Source: Thalassotalea crassostreae (lineage in GTDB: Bacteria; Pseudomonadota; Gammaproteobacteria; Enterobacterales; Alteromonadaceae). Taken from it: DNA of 64,000 nucleotides. Made by a program: the position numbers and the translations under genes. Location: assembly GCF_001831495.1 (NCBI RefSeq), contig NZ_CP017689.1, positions 2,294,001 to 2,358,000 on the forward strand. Reading direction: 5' to 3'. Below are positions 17,901-25,841 of this stretch, one piece after another. The first letter of the stretch is position 1, and each line of letters starts with the position of its first letter. A model generated the notes under the pieces. That model was not told the DNA's origin and searched no databases. It saw only the letters and a list, made by a program, of their open reading frames with translations.

Positions 17901-20747
17901 ATCATCAGTGGTAAACATTGGTAAAACCGCTGACCCCTGATTCATATCAGTACTAACCGCATGATAATCATTGGTAACATCTAACTTACTGCCTACGACA
18001 ATTGGTAGGTGAACTTCTGGAATAGAACGGTCAGTGGCAGATAAAATAATATCGCCAGAGGTTACCGAGCCTTCATTGTTTTTAATGTCACTTTCAAGAT
18101 CATCTGCATCAAGACCAAACCAGTTATCAAACAACCAACCTTCACGGAAGGTTTCTTCACTTACCCTAAAATCCACAGTGATGGTTTGGGTTTCACCTTT
18201 TTTAAGGGTAAATTCCATCGGCGTTACGGTGATATCAGCCGATGCGTAATCCATGAACTTTTCAACGCGCCATGTTGCATCTTTAGTCGCGGTAAAGGTA
18301 CGGGTCAAAGAACAATTTGAGAAACATTCCAACTCTAATAAACCAGGTAAATTAAGTTCTGAAATATTGCCTAATGTTGGATCGGCGTTTTGGTAATTCG
18401 CCACTGACTCATGCATTACTAAACCAGTGTTTATCGCACGTTCAACATTTATTAAACCAGCGCCCATAGTATAAGCATCAGGTGCTAGCTCTAGCACATT
18501 GCTCGAATGTACAGCTGGTTTTGCCGTTAGCGTTAACGCAGAAATGATTTCTGACGGAGACCATTCAGGGTGGGCTTGTTTAACTAACAAAGCAGAGCCC
18601 GAGGCCACCGCTGTCGCAATTGAACTACCTGATCTACTCAACCAATCGGATGCGAGACCAAATTCATTATAAGGACGCTGATCTGCCGACGCTGCCATTA
18701 CGTTTACGCCTGGTGCTACTACCGAAGGTAAAAGATGTTCACCGTTAACCCCTTTACCAGGGCCATAACCTGTGGCTTGATCATACATATACCCAAGTAA
18801 CGACGCGTATCGTACTTCAATGACCGGTCGAATAGTTGCTGTTGCTTCAATGTTTTGTGTATTCGATTCTACAACCCATTGATAAAAGATATTGTTTGTT
18901 TCACTTTCGGTAACACCAGCACGTGCAAACGTTGCAGGAAAGTTATCGTTATAATTCACTGTGATATTTGGCGATACGGCAGTCGAACCCACCATTATCA
19001 TACCGCCAGCACCAGCGGCTTTTACTTGGTCTGCCATATATTGATAGGTTTGAGCGACAGATAACTCATTGGTGTAAGAGATATTTCCTTCTGCATCAAC
19101 AAGACACATAGCGATCTCTGTTGATTGGTAGGTATTGGTAGGGATATTGGTACAAGAGATTAACTCAGCAAATTGTTGTTCAGAAAATTCTGAGGTATCA
19201 ACAACCGTTTCAGCGGCAACTAAGCTACCGTTAAACGCCTCTCCGATATAACCAGAGTAAGCCGCGAACTCATCAATTGGTACCTGCAGAGTGCCGTCTT
19301 GTCTTTTCGGACGGGTATCCTCATCACCACCCGCTATATCGGTTACCGCGGTATAAGTGGTGTAAGATTCTGATTTATCTGTAACACCAACAGTTAAAAG
19401 CCAAGGAGATGGGTGGTCAGCACTACCATAATCAAATCCACTATTACCAACAGCTGTAACAACTACAATATTGGCTTGGTGTGCATTTAAAAACGCAAGT
19501 TCTACCGCGTCTAAATATGGGTTAATCGCAGAGCCGTTTAATTGGGCTACAGAAAAGTTTATTACATCAACATCGTCTAATATCGCATCATCAATAGCTT
19601 TGATCACTGCTTCGTCAGGACAACTGCTACTATTACCTTTCGCATCACATACTTGATAAGAAATTACTTGTGCGTGCGGAGCAATCCCTGATACGTCATA
19701 AGATGTTGATTTTATTGGCGTGCCATCGTATTGCCATTCTTTGTAACTCGGCAAATGACGAGAAACATTATCGACATTATTACCGATAGCAACACTAGCT
19801 ACGTGAGATCCGTGACCGTTATAGTCTTCACCATCAACATGAACAAAGTTATCTGATTCTTTAACGTTATAAGTAACATCAGGTACCGGCACATCAAGAG
19901 GATATGAACGAATACCGATTAACTTATTATTACAGCGATTGTCATCGGCGTTAGCACAATCCCCAATGAATTGTTCAACTTCTGGGAAGGTGTAACCATC
20001 TTTGGTTAATTCATCACTAAAAGATACATGATCGCTATTGATACCAGTATCCAATACTCCAATAACCATGCCTTCGCCGCGATATTTATCATTACCTAAG
20101 CTCGTATTACCAGCCCATACTTCACCTACGCCAACATCTTTAGGCAAGCTGTATGATTGTAAAGCAGAGTATCCCAAGCGCGCGACAGTTTTAACCTCAC
20201 TAAACTCAGAAATACTTTTTGCCGTTTGTTGGTCAACTTTAATGGTAAAACCATTTAGTGCTCGAGTGTAACTGTTACGTATCTCAACATTAATATTGTT
20301 GGCATTAAGTTTTGATACCAGTGATTGATGAGAGCCTAATAAATGTGATTCATAAGCTTGAACAGAAGAATACTGTTGCTTTAACGTTGCACTGCTTGTT
20401 GCTGCACCATACTTTGTGCTCGATGACAACGATAAGAGCGAAGATTGATGTTTAACTATTTCATCAAACGCTACTGCAGATTGTTCTTTAAAAATAACCA
20501 CATAAGTGTGTTCACCGGTAAGCTCTGGTTCATCAAAAAACTTAATTGCATTTGACTTCTTTAGCTGACGGTTAACTCCGCTTGAAACGAAACGACCACT
20601 ATTATCTTCTAACATTTGCAAACTAACGATGGCATCGTTTGTTACTGCTTTTAATGTCTCTTTTTTATCGAAATTAGTTGCTGCATTTGCAGCACCAATT
20701 GAATATGCAGTGACAAATACGGCACTGACAAAACCTTTAATTTTCAA
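14991..20747 (-). CDS. Large secreted S8 (subtilisin-like) serine protease with PA domain and GlyGly-CTERM-type tail
   Basis: 1918 residues. A signal peptide (SIGAANA) is followed by an I9-type propeptide (HTYVVIFKEQSAVAF) and an S8 catalytic domain with Asp233 (GVLDTGIN), His312 (NGHGSHVAS) and Ser709 (GSSIATAVASG). A PA domain inserted between His and Ser explains their wide spacing. Downstream are Fn3-like and Ig/PKD-like beta domains and a C-terminal Gly-Gly/hydrophobic/basic tail (SGGAAYWLMLLLSL) typical of GlyGly-CTERM proteins processed by rhombosortase and exported by type II secretion (family knowledge). The upstream region holds two TGTAAA-N4-TGTTAA boxes. It is followed by M36 protease and receptor genes, consistent with a protein-degradation and uptake locus. 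Confidence 0.9.
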   Translation of the reverse strand: MKIKGFVSAVFVTAYSIGAANAATNFDKKETLKAVTNDAIVSLQMLEDNSGRFVSSGVNRQLKKSNAIKFFDEPELTGEHTYVVIFKEQSAVAFDEIVKHQSSLLSLSSSTKYGAATSSATLKQQYSSVQAYESHLLGSHQSLVSKLNANNINVEIRNSYTRALNGFTIKVDQQTAKSISEFSEVKTVARLGYSALQSYSLPKDVGVGEVWAGNTSLGNDKYRGEGMVIGVLDTGINSDHVSFSDELTKDGYTFPEVEQFIGDCANADDNRCNNKLIGIRSYPLDVPVPDVTYNVKESDNFVHVDGEDYNGHGSHVASVAIGNNVDNVSRHLPSYKEWQYDGTPIKSTSYDVSGIAPHAQVISYQVCDAKGNSSSCPDEAVIKAIDDAILDDVDVINFSVAQLNGSAINPYLDAVELAFLNAHQANIVVVTAVGNSGFDYGSADHPSPWLLTVGVTDKSESYTTYTAVTDIAGGDEDTRPKRQDGTLQVPIDEFAAYSGYIGEAFNGSLVAAETVVDTSEFSEQQFAELISCTNIPTNTYQSTEIAMCLVDAEGNISYTNELSVAQTYQYMADQVKAAGAGGMIMVGSTAVSPNITVNYNDNFPATFARAGVTESETNNIFYQWVVESNTQNIEATATIRPVIEVRYASLLGYMYDQATGYGPGKGVNGEHLLPSVVAPGVNVMAASADQRPYNEFGLASDWLSRSGSSIATAVASGSALLVKQAHPEWSPSEIISALTLTAKPAVHSSNVLELAPDAYTMGAGLINVERAINTGLVMHESVANYQNADPTLGNISELNLPGLLELECFSNCSLTRTFTATKDATWRVEKFMDYASADITVTPMEFTLKKGETQTITVDFRVSEETFREGWLFDNWFGLDADDLESDIKNNEGSVTSGDIILSATDRSIPEVHLPIVVGSKLDVTNDYHAVSTDMNQGSAVLPMFTTDDVTTPDFTVYQPAIVEAVESLLKPVSSWDDMSCYLFSPTYCVQSIFNVEEHISNNTAYVEWIRVADGDKRLIAEAGNVAKRLFLDNNRKTSVKVAIGRDLNNNKFVDFRDEIICISDFTSAFSTNGDTVGSNNFCSISDPIADDYWVMYQWSISSDPTYAEFWTDELTTTISSYTGVVTDSVAENVSITGDVNSKEVTVHWDLDLTAGQNVYTAFNAIDNHKTINLDINRMADAANVVLVSKPEQVTPGATLDMALVFNENESVDDRLFNLRAQVPNGLEIISNSISVINHDYASLTPFVRDGNLHVQGTMKSAKELTRDYIVTTNETDALCRTPDYQDQTDGGYLDLGLTPITGSAMRDSEDNPKDYLLSPLATTIISNPRRLNEDGEPETDSEWAKRVHHDQWGPFNWMATIDDNGQEYIDREHVVIDLEEVFKGQDNEAPWITFFGNSEFSQSRYLYLFGNGFIGLHHFDSANPLGTLLPNQNRALDFAYDGGMNGSQLVDAIAPLWRANGSEQQFIVPFRPTATADKPQSGISVATLGNKVVVNYDNAMTGWEQVCENEELILNNEGKKEFSCTFNDGEVGFRNATHSSKMDYYGTDNYDFQVFLETGEAKNKPGEFEVIIAYNDIRRALIDDVERTYNDGKLFNDALYDANVGLVGSEGYKNTFGGLYHGAEYFNSAKAADKIEIFSAIQNDRVVCFDYKGPESAASRIDFKVKVSDDALVGEILTFNVKNLSSGLEFENQKSISVGSLLTIETLSSITLVEDSTPKFIPISVASNNLFVDIEFSDENINIDHTLENNQLLLTVTSAADYFTTKPVSVSLTLTNQNNPQDSVSTTFMVSVDNVNDAPEILFETDHYDIMSDEFVQIVTFTKDIDNDELSYHWTGDNLDQTQINNPSLNLSRLDAGTHTYTLTVSDGNVEVSKMFTVDVTQVEEAVKGRKEPSGGAAYWLMLLLSLSLVNRKSLKK

Positions 20748-20839
20748 GAAATTCCCCTCAAAACAACGAGTTAGGATTAGTTAGCCAAAATTGGCTTTTA
20801 TAATTTTCCATGATTATGTTTTAAAGAGTCCGAGGTGTT

Positions 20840-20855
20840 TGTAAATAAGTGTTAA
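20840..20855 (+). promoter_or_regulatory. TGTAAA-N4-TGTTAA box upstream of the S8 protease gene
   Basis: TGTAAATAAGTGTTAA, a direct repeat with a 10-bp period, about 92 bp upstream of the S8 start codon and reading opposite to that gene. The same box and orientation occur upstream of other exported-protein genes (20990, 28495, 28853 complement, 46479). Confidence 0.5.
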
Positions 20856-20989
20856 AGCGACTATGGCGGCAAAGTTGTGACGTTAGGGTTAAGGGCTTGT
20901 AATTAACAAGAAACTGAAAAGTGTATGAACTGTATTAATAAAAGCACAAAAGTGATGAGGCGTACGATAAATGATTTTGACTCAATAAA

Positions 20990-21005
20990 TGTAAAAAAGT
21001 GTTAA
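20990..21005 (+). promoter_or_regulatory. Second TGTAAA-N4-TGTTAA box in the divergent region
   Basis: TGTAAAAAAGTGTTAA, identical to the complement of the box at 28853-28868. It lies about 242 bp from the S8 start and 223 bp from the divergent lipoprotein start, so it may serve either gene. Confidence 0.5.
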
Positions 21006-21228
21006 ATAAAATCTTATCTAAATTAGCTGAAACACACTAACAAAAATCATAAACAATTGTTTTATAAGGAAATAAAAAACAATAACCAATTATTAAAAAA
21101 TTCTGACTTATTCTCACCCACAGCACACTCGATTGGATAGTGATAGATTAATTTTGTTAAGTAAATCTATATCAAAGTCAGCATTTGAACTGACCAATGA
21201 TCTAAAATTAAACTAAGAGAACTCTAGC

Positions 21229-24200
21229 ATGAAAAAAATAGCCTTATTATTAGTGAGTGCTTTAGCATTAACCGCCTGTGGTGGCGGTGGTGGTGGCGGT
21301 AGTGACAAAAAAGTCGTGACTGATCCCCCAGCCAGTACTAATGCACCAACTATTAACACTTCTTCGCCTGGCCTTGTTGCAGAGCAAACTGCCGTTGAAT
21401 TATCAGCAAAATTTGAATTTGACAATGCAACATTGAAAACTGTTTCTTGGACGCAAAAAAGCGGAATGACCGTTGAATATACCGCGACCGATGAAGCGGT
21501 TAAATTTAATGCACCAATTGTGTTGATGCAAGATGGTACGCAAACATTAACTTTTGAAGTTGAAGTTACCGATAGCAACGACAAAACTTCGACCAAAAAT
21601 GTAGAAGTCCAAGTTCAACCAATTAATATTGCACCAACGATTTCGATATCTGCAACCGCTGCCCTAGCGGAATCTTCAGAATTTTCGTTTGATGCATCTG
21701 CAACCGACAATGACGGTGAAATCGTTAACTACCTATGGTCAACAAATTATCAAGGTTTAAGTATTGTTAATGCAAATTCAGCAAATGCTGGATTTATGAC
21801 TCCCGCGGTTAATAACTCAACTGATATTAAATTTACGCTAACTGTAACGGACAACGAAAATCAGCAATCGAGTAAAGATGTTACGGTAACCGTTAACCCG
21901 ACTATTACCGGCTCGATTATTGGCGCTGACTTCAATCCGATTTCAACAAATGCATTGACCATTGAAGAAAGAGACGTTGTCTTTTACGACCTTGGAACAA
22001 ATCAAGAGATCGCACGCACTAAACCGGAAACCGATGGCAGCTATACAGTATTGTTAACCGGAGACGTTTCCCTAAGCAATGGTATTAAAGTTGTTTCACA
22101 AGAAAACACTTCTGTTGACGGGGAAGTCACTGAAACTCGTGTAGATATGGAAGCAATTTGTTTTGCTGATGAAAGACATAACTGTCAATTAACACCGATA
22201 AGCTTACTGATTGTAAGAGCTATTGAAAATGACGACAGCATTACTACTCGTTTGCAAGCAATTGAGTTTTTGCAAAATGCGCTAAATATCGATTTATCTT
22301 CCGATCCATTTATCAGTGAAAATGACGACAGCGGTATCGATGAAAAAGCTATTCAATTAGCTCTTCTAAGCGAGGAAATCACTGTTGGAAACTGGATAAA
22401 TACCATATTAGGTTACATCAATGGTAAACAGGACGATTTAGCCCAAATAGCAACTTACTTTGTTAATACTGACGTTGCCCGAATTGGTGTGATTATTTCA
22501 TCTGATCTGACTAATTTAACAGCCAAGGAATTTAACATTGTTGAATTTGTTGCAAATGTTAGCTTATTTGGAGGCGACGATAATGGAACGCAACCATACA
22601 ACTACCAATGGAATTTACCACAAGGGTTTGAGTTTGTTGTTGACGAAAATGACACTACATCTAGTAGTATCCGAGTAAAAATGCCAGATGTTGATACTAA
22701 TACTGAACTGACATTTTCAGTAAATGTTAGCAATGAAGACTATAACAATGACGCCGATATTAGCATTATCGTTGAGCCGGTCGACTTTGTTGATAATACA
22801 GCGCCAACAATCAACGACATTAAAGATCAGATTTTTAATGAAAATATCGACGTTAGCATTGACGCTTATGCAAGCGATGGGCAAGATTTTAGCTCACAAC
22901 TAGACGTTAGCTGGACTCAAATGGAAGGTGTTCCGGTAACGCTTGAAACGACAGACTCTTTGACGCTTTCATTTAAAACACCTGATGTAATTGACGACGT
23001 TCAAAAACTCGTATTTAAAATTACTGTTATTGACTCTTCATTTACCGCAGCTTCTACTACTGTGGATGTCTATGTTACTGAAAAGGCGTTACTAAATGCA
23101 TTTAAACTAAACGATACAGGCGTAGTTTTATGTGCCAATTATGATTTTGAGAATAGTGCTCATGACAATCAAATCGATTGTCAGGCTGCAGTCACTGAAG
23201 CAATGCCAGACAATCAAGATGCCCATTTTGGTCGTGACGTTGATAACAATGATAACAGCAATGGTCATGCTGGTTTTAATTTCACAAAAATAGCAGCTGA
23301 TGGCCAAGAACTTAGTGCCGATGCGCTGCAATGGTCTTGTGTGCTAGACAACACTACTGGCTTAATGTGGGAAAGAAAACAAAACAACACTGGTATTCAT
23401 GGTTTTGGCGCACAATTCTTCTATTTTGATTCAAACGATTCTACCAATGGTGGCATACCAGGCGTGATCTTAAAAGACGAAGAATCTAGAGAGCCAATTT
23501 TGGATGACGACGGAGATATTCAGGTTGATAAAGGTGAATGTCTACCAAGTGAAACCGTTTGTTTATCAACGGAAGAATTTGTTGTGGAAACCAATACTGA
23601 AAACCTATGTGGTTACTCAGATTGGCGCATGCCTAGTAAAACCGAATTGCTATCAATCGTTAATTACAACGCAACTGGTAGCGTTGCTGTTGACACCGAT
23701 TACTTTAAATATACACAAGCAAAGACTTATTTAACCAATACCGGTATTGGTGAAAAAAGAATGGAAGACCTATATGAAACTCGTAAAGTATCAATCGTCG
23801 ACTTTTCAAGCGGTGAAACATTTTACTTTAATAAATCTTTTTACGGAAACTCAACCGTAAGCAGAAGACAAAGCGCTAAGTTGGTTCGTGTAAATAGCTC
23901 TACTCCGTTACACGCACATGGCGACATCATCAACGGCATACAAACATTTGATAGTGTGTGTAATGGCTTTGAAACTAAGTTGTACCCTGCTTTGCCATTA
24001 GACGATGATGACTCAAAAATGTACTGTTCAAACCTAACTGCTGCTGATGAAGCATGTCCAGATAACCATAAAGGTACGTCCGGTGCTTCGGCAGGTAAAT
24101 GTTGTGCTTACACAGTAGAAACGCGATTAGATCAAGATGACAAAGCGATTTGGGCAAGCGGTGATGAGAATGAAGTACTCGATGTTGAGCTTGGTTCATG

Positions 24201-24267
24201 TTGTTCATCAGCAGGTTGTCGAGGCTTATCTAATGGTGCATTTGATTTAGACGCGATTGCGCAATAA
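21229..24267 (+). CDS. PKD-repeat lipoprotein with DUF1566 (Lcl-type) domain and C-terminal 8-Cys module
   Basis: 1012 residues. A lipoprotein signal (ALALTACGGGGGGG) is followed by PKD/Ig-like repeats (about 40-230 and again about 430-620). A DUF1566/Lcl-C-type domain occupies about 700-890 (DNTTGLMWERK and CGYSDWRMPSKTELLSIVNY are the family signatures). The last about 100 residues (909-1005) form a cysteine module with pattern C-x21-C-x9-C-x14-CC-x31-CC-x4-C and the block NHKGTSGASAGKCCAY-VET. The same module is inserted in the S8 protease encoded at 36911-43195, where spacing is nearly identical. The protein is probably surface-exposed and disulfide-rich. It forms an operon with the next DUF1566 gene, 14 bp downstream. 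Molecular function is unknown. Confidence 0.85.
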   Translation: MKKIALLLVSALALTACGGGGGGGSDKKVVTDPPASTNAPTINTSSPGLVAEQTAVELSAKFEFDNATLKTVSWTQKSGMTVEYTATDEAVKFNAPIVLMQDGTQTLTFEVEVTDSNDKTSTKNVEVQVQPINIAPTISISATAALAESSEFSFDASATDNDGEIVNYLWSTNYQGLSIVNANSANAGFMTPAVNNSTDIKFTLTVTDNENQQSSKDVTVTVNPTITGSIIGADFNPISTNALTIEERDVVFYDLGTNQEIARTKPETDGSYTVLLTGDVSLSNGIKVVSQENTSVDGEVTETRVDMEAICFADERHNCQLTPISLLIVRAIENDDSITTRLQAIEFLQNALNIDLSSDPFISENDDSGIDEKAIQLALLSEEITVGNWINTILGYINGKQDDLAQIATYFVNTDVARIGVIISSDLTNLTAKEFNIVEFVANVSLFGGDDNGTQPYNYQWNLPQGFEFVVDENDTTSSSIRVKMPDVDTNTELTFSVNVSNEDYNNDADISIIVEPVDFVDNTAPTINDIKDQIFNENIDVSIDAYASDGQDFSSQLDVSWTQMEGVPVTLETTDSLTLSFKTPDVIDDVQKLVFKITVIDSSFTAASTTVDVYVTEKALLNAFKLNDTGVVLCANYDFENSAHDNQIDCQAAVTEAMPDNQDAHFGRDVDNNDNSNGHAGFNFTKIAADGQELSADALQWSCVLDNTTGLMWERKQNNTGIHGFGAQFFYFDSNDSTNGGIPGVILKDEESREPILDDDGDIQVDKGECLPSETVCLSTEEFVVETNTENLCGYSDWRMPSKTELLSIVNYNATGSVAVDTDYFKYTQAKTYLTNTGIGEKRMEDLYETRKVSIVDFSSGETFYFNKSFYGNSTVSRRQSAKLVRVNSSTPLHAHGDIINGIQTFDSVCNGFETKLYPALPLDDDDSKMYCSNLTAADEACPDNHKGTSGASAGKCCAYTVETRLDQDDKAIWASGDENEVLDVELGSCCSSAGCRGLSNGAFDLDAIAQ

Positions 24268-24281
24268 CAGGAGAATCAAAA

Positions 24282-24836
24282 ATGAAAAACTTAAAATTGA
24301 AAACATTAGTGGCTTCTTCTTTAGTGTTATTAAGCACTAGCGCAATGGCGCAACGTGGCGAAGCCGAGACAAATCAAAGCTGTATGTATAACATCACTCA
24401 ATCTGCCCCTACAGACAGATACCGCATTAATACGGGCGGTGCTACTGTTCATGATAAAGTGACTGGATTAACTTGGTCACGTTGTGATTTAGGTGAAACC
24501 TGGAATGAAGAATCAGCTATGTGCATCGGTACAAAATCTGAAGTGAACTGGTTAGAAGCTGCCGAACAAGCAACAAACTATGAAGCTGGTGGTTTAACAG
24601 GCTGGCGTTTACCTAACATTAAAGAACTATCAACGCTAACCGAAGACAGATGTTTTCTACCGGCAATGAACGTAGAAGTATTCAATAATCTTGTTGGTTG
24701 GGAAGCATACTTTAGTGCAACGCCATTTATCTTCGATGATACCGATACCAAGGTTATGATATTTAGCGTGCGCTTATCGGAAGTGCTTGCTTACTCAAAA
24801 GATAACCAACTAAACGTTAAATACGTTCGTGATTAG
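24282..24836 (+). CDS. Small exported DUF1566 (Lcl-type) protein
   Basis: 184 residues with a Sec signal peptide (LVLLSTSAMAQ) and a single DUF1566-type domain: DKVTGLTWSRCDLG near residue 65 and GWRLPNIKELSTL near 108, then a C-terminal KYVRD strand typical of the fold's end. It starts 14 bp after the preceding gene with a strong AGGAG Shine-Dalgarno, so both are translated from one mRNA. The paired large and small DUF1566 proteins may act together at the cell surface, but no reaction can be assigned. It is followed by a clear terminator. Confidence 0.85.
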   Translation: MKNLKLKTLVASSLVLLSTSAMAQRGEAETNQSCMYNITQSAPTDRYRINTGGATVHDKVTGLTWSRCDLGETWNEESAMCIGTKSEVNWLEAAEQATNYEAGGLTGWRLPNIKELSTLTEDRCFLPAMNVEVFNNLVGWEAYFSATPFIFDDTDTKVMIFSVRLSEVLAYSKDNQLNVKYVRD

Positions 24837-24884
24837 TTAAGCCCATTGGCGGTGAGTGCACAATCAATTCACCACCTGAACATC

Positions 24885-24917
24885 AAAAAGCACTAGTTAA
24901 ACCTAGTGCTTTTTTTA
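24885..24917 (+). terminator. Terminator of the DUF1566 operon
   Basis: AAAAAGCACTAG / CTAGTGCTTTTTT stem-loop about 50 bp after the stop codon. Confidence 0.88.
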
Positions 24918-24930
24918 TCCCTCTTTTACC

Positions 24931-25390
24931 ATGCGACCCACTGTAACTTAACCATTTATTCTATCAAGCCAATCAAAGTTATCTAATATCTACCTTAGCC
25001 ACTTTTTACTAATACAATGGATATCGATTCAGCGTTTTCTACCGTCAGCAATTTATTATGCCACCCACTGTAACTTAGCCATTTCTTCTATCAAGCCAAT
25101 CAAAGTTATCTAATATCTACCTTAGCCACTTTTTACTAATACAATGGATATCGATTCAGCGTTTTCTACCGTCAGCAATTTATTACGCCACCCACTGTAA
25201 CTTAGCCATTTCTTCTATCAAGCCAATCAAAGTTATCTAATATCTACCTTAGCCACTTTTAATTTATCATGCCACCCACTGTAACTTAGCAATTTCCTCT
25301 ATCAAGCCAATCAAAGTTATCTAATATATACCTTAGCCACTTTTTACTAATATGATGATATCGATTCAGTTTTTTTCTACAGACAGCATT
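24931..25390. repeat. 127-bp tandem repeat, 3.7 units, each starting with a REP core
   Basis: Units begin at 24931, 25058, 25185 and 25269, each with ATG/ACG-CCACCCACTGTAACTTA (first copy with one C-to-G change). Units 1 and 2 are 127 bp and nearly identical; unit 3 is an internally deleted 84-bp version; unit 4 is diverged towards its end. Non-coding. Amplification has taken the REP core together with its flank. Confidence 0.9.
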
Positions 25391-25474
25391 TATATTCATA
25401 AGCGACGACTATACGCACTCCTTATCAATGTCTATACGAAGACACCCAACGTCTACACCAGGATCACAGCTGTA

Positions 25475-25756
25475 AACAAACAGTCTATTTAGGCGTTCTA
25501 AATCTATCGCGACAGGTACTAAGTCATAGGCGTTCGAGCGTCAGCAGAACGCTCTATAGACGGCCTATTTCGATCATAGATGTTTAGTTACAGTGGGTGG
25601 CTATTTATTTGGTGACTATTTATTTTTTAACAAACAGTCTATTTAGGCGTTCTAAATCTATCGCGACAGTACTAAGTCATAGGCGTTCAAGCGTCAGAAG
25701 AACGCTCTATAGACGGCCTATTTCGATCATAGATGTTTAGTTACAGTGGGTGGCTA
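25475..25756. repeat. Two direct copies of a 128-bp element with internal inverted repeat and REP end
   Basis: Copies at 25475-25603 and 25629-25756 differ at only a few positions. Each begins AACAAACAGTCTATTTAGGC, contains an imperfect inverted repeat (GTCTATTTAGGCGTTCT paired with AGAACGCTCTATAGAC) that could form a long hairpin, and ends in TTACAGTGGGTGGC (25588-25601 and 25741-25754). The unit looks like a small composite non-autonomous element of the REP family. No open frame. Confidence 0.85.
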
Positions 25757-25784
25757 CTTATTTTTTATTTTGGTGGGCACAAAA

Positions 25785-25810
25785 AAAACCAGCTGCAAGC
25801 AGCTGGTTTT
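25785..25810 (-). terminator. Terminator of the 850-aa lipoprotein gene
   Basis: AAAACCAGCTG / CAGCTGGTTTT perfect stem with A and T flanks, about 30 bp beyond the stop codon at 25842; potentially bidirectional. Confidence 0.85.
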
Positions 25811-25841
25811 ATTATTTTATTTAAAAATAACTTTTAAATAA

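Larger units (their letters stand above)
20748..21228. promoter_or_regulatory. Divergent promoter region, S8 protease / PKD-DUF1566 lipoprotein
   Basis: A 480-bp AT-rich region between divergent genes. It contains two 10-bp-phased direct-repeat boxes at 20840-20855 and 20990-21005. No additional open frame, RNA gene or REP copy was seen. Confidence 0.55.

Noticed and set aside
21213..21596. 127-residue open frame antisense to the start of the PKD-DUF1566 lipoprotein
   Set aside because: Fully overlaps a well-supported lipoprotein gene, contains a poly-Pro artefact from the poly-Gly tract, and has no ribosome-binding site.
24931..25756. Possible CRISPR or integron array in the 25-kb repeat region
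   Set aside because: Units are 127-128 bp and identical throughout including the supposed spacers; no integrase, attC or cas gene is present.
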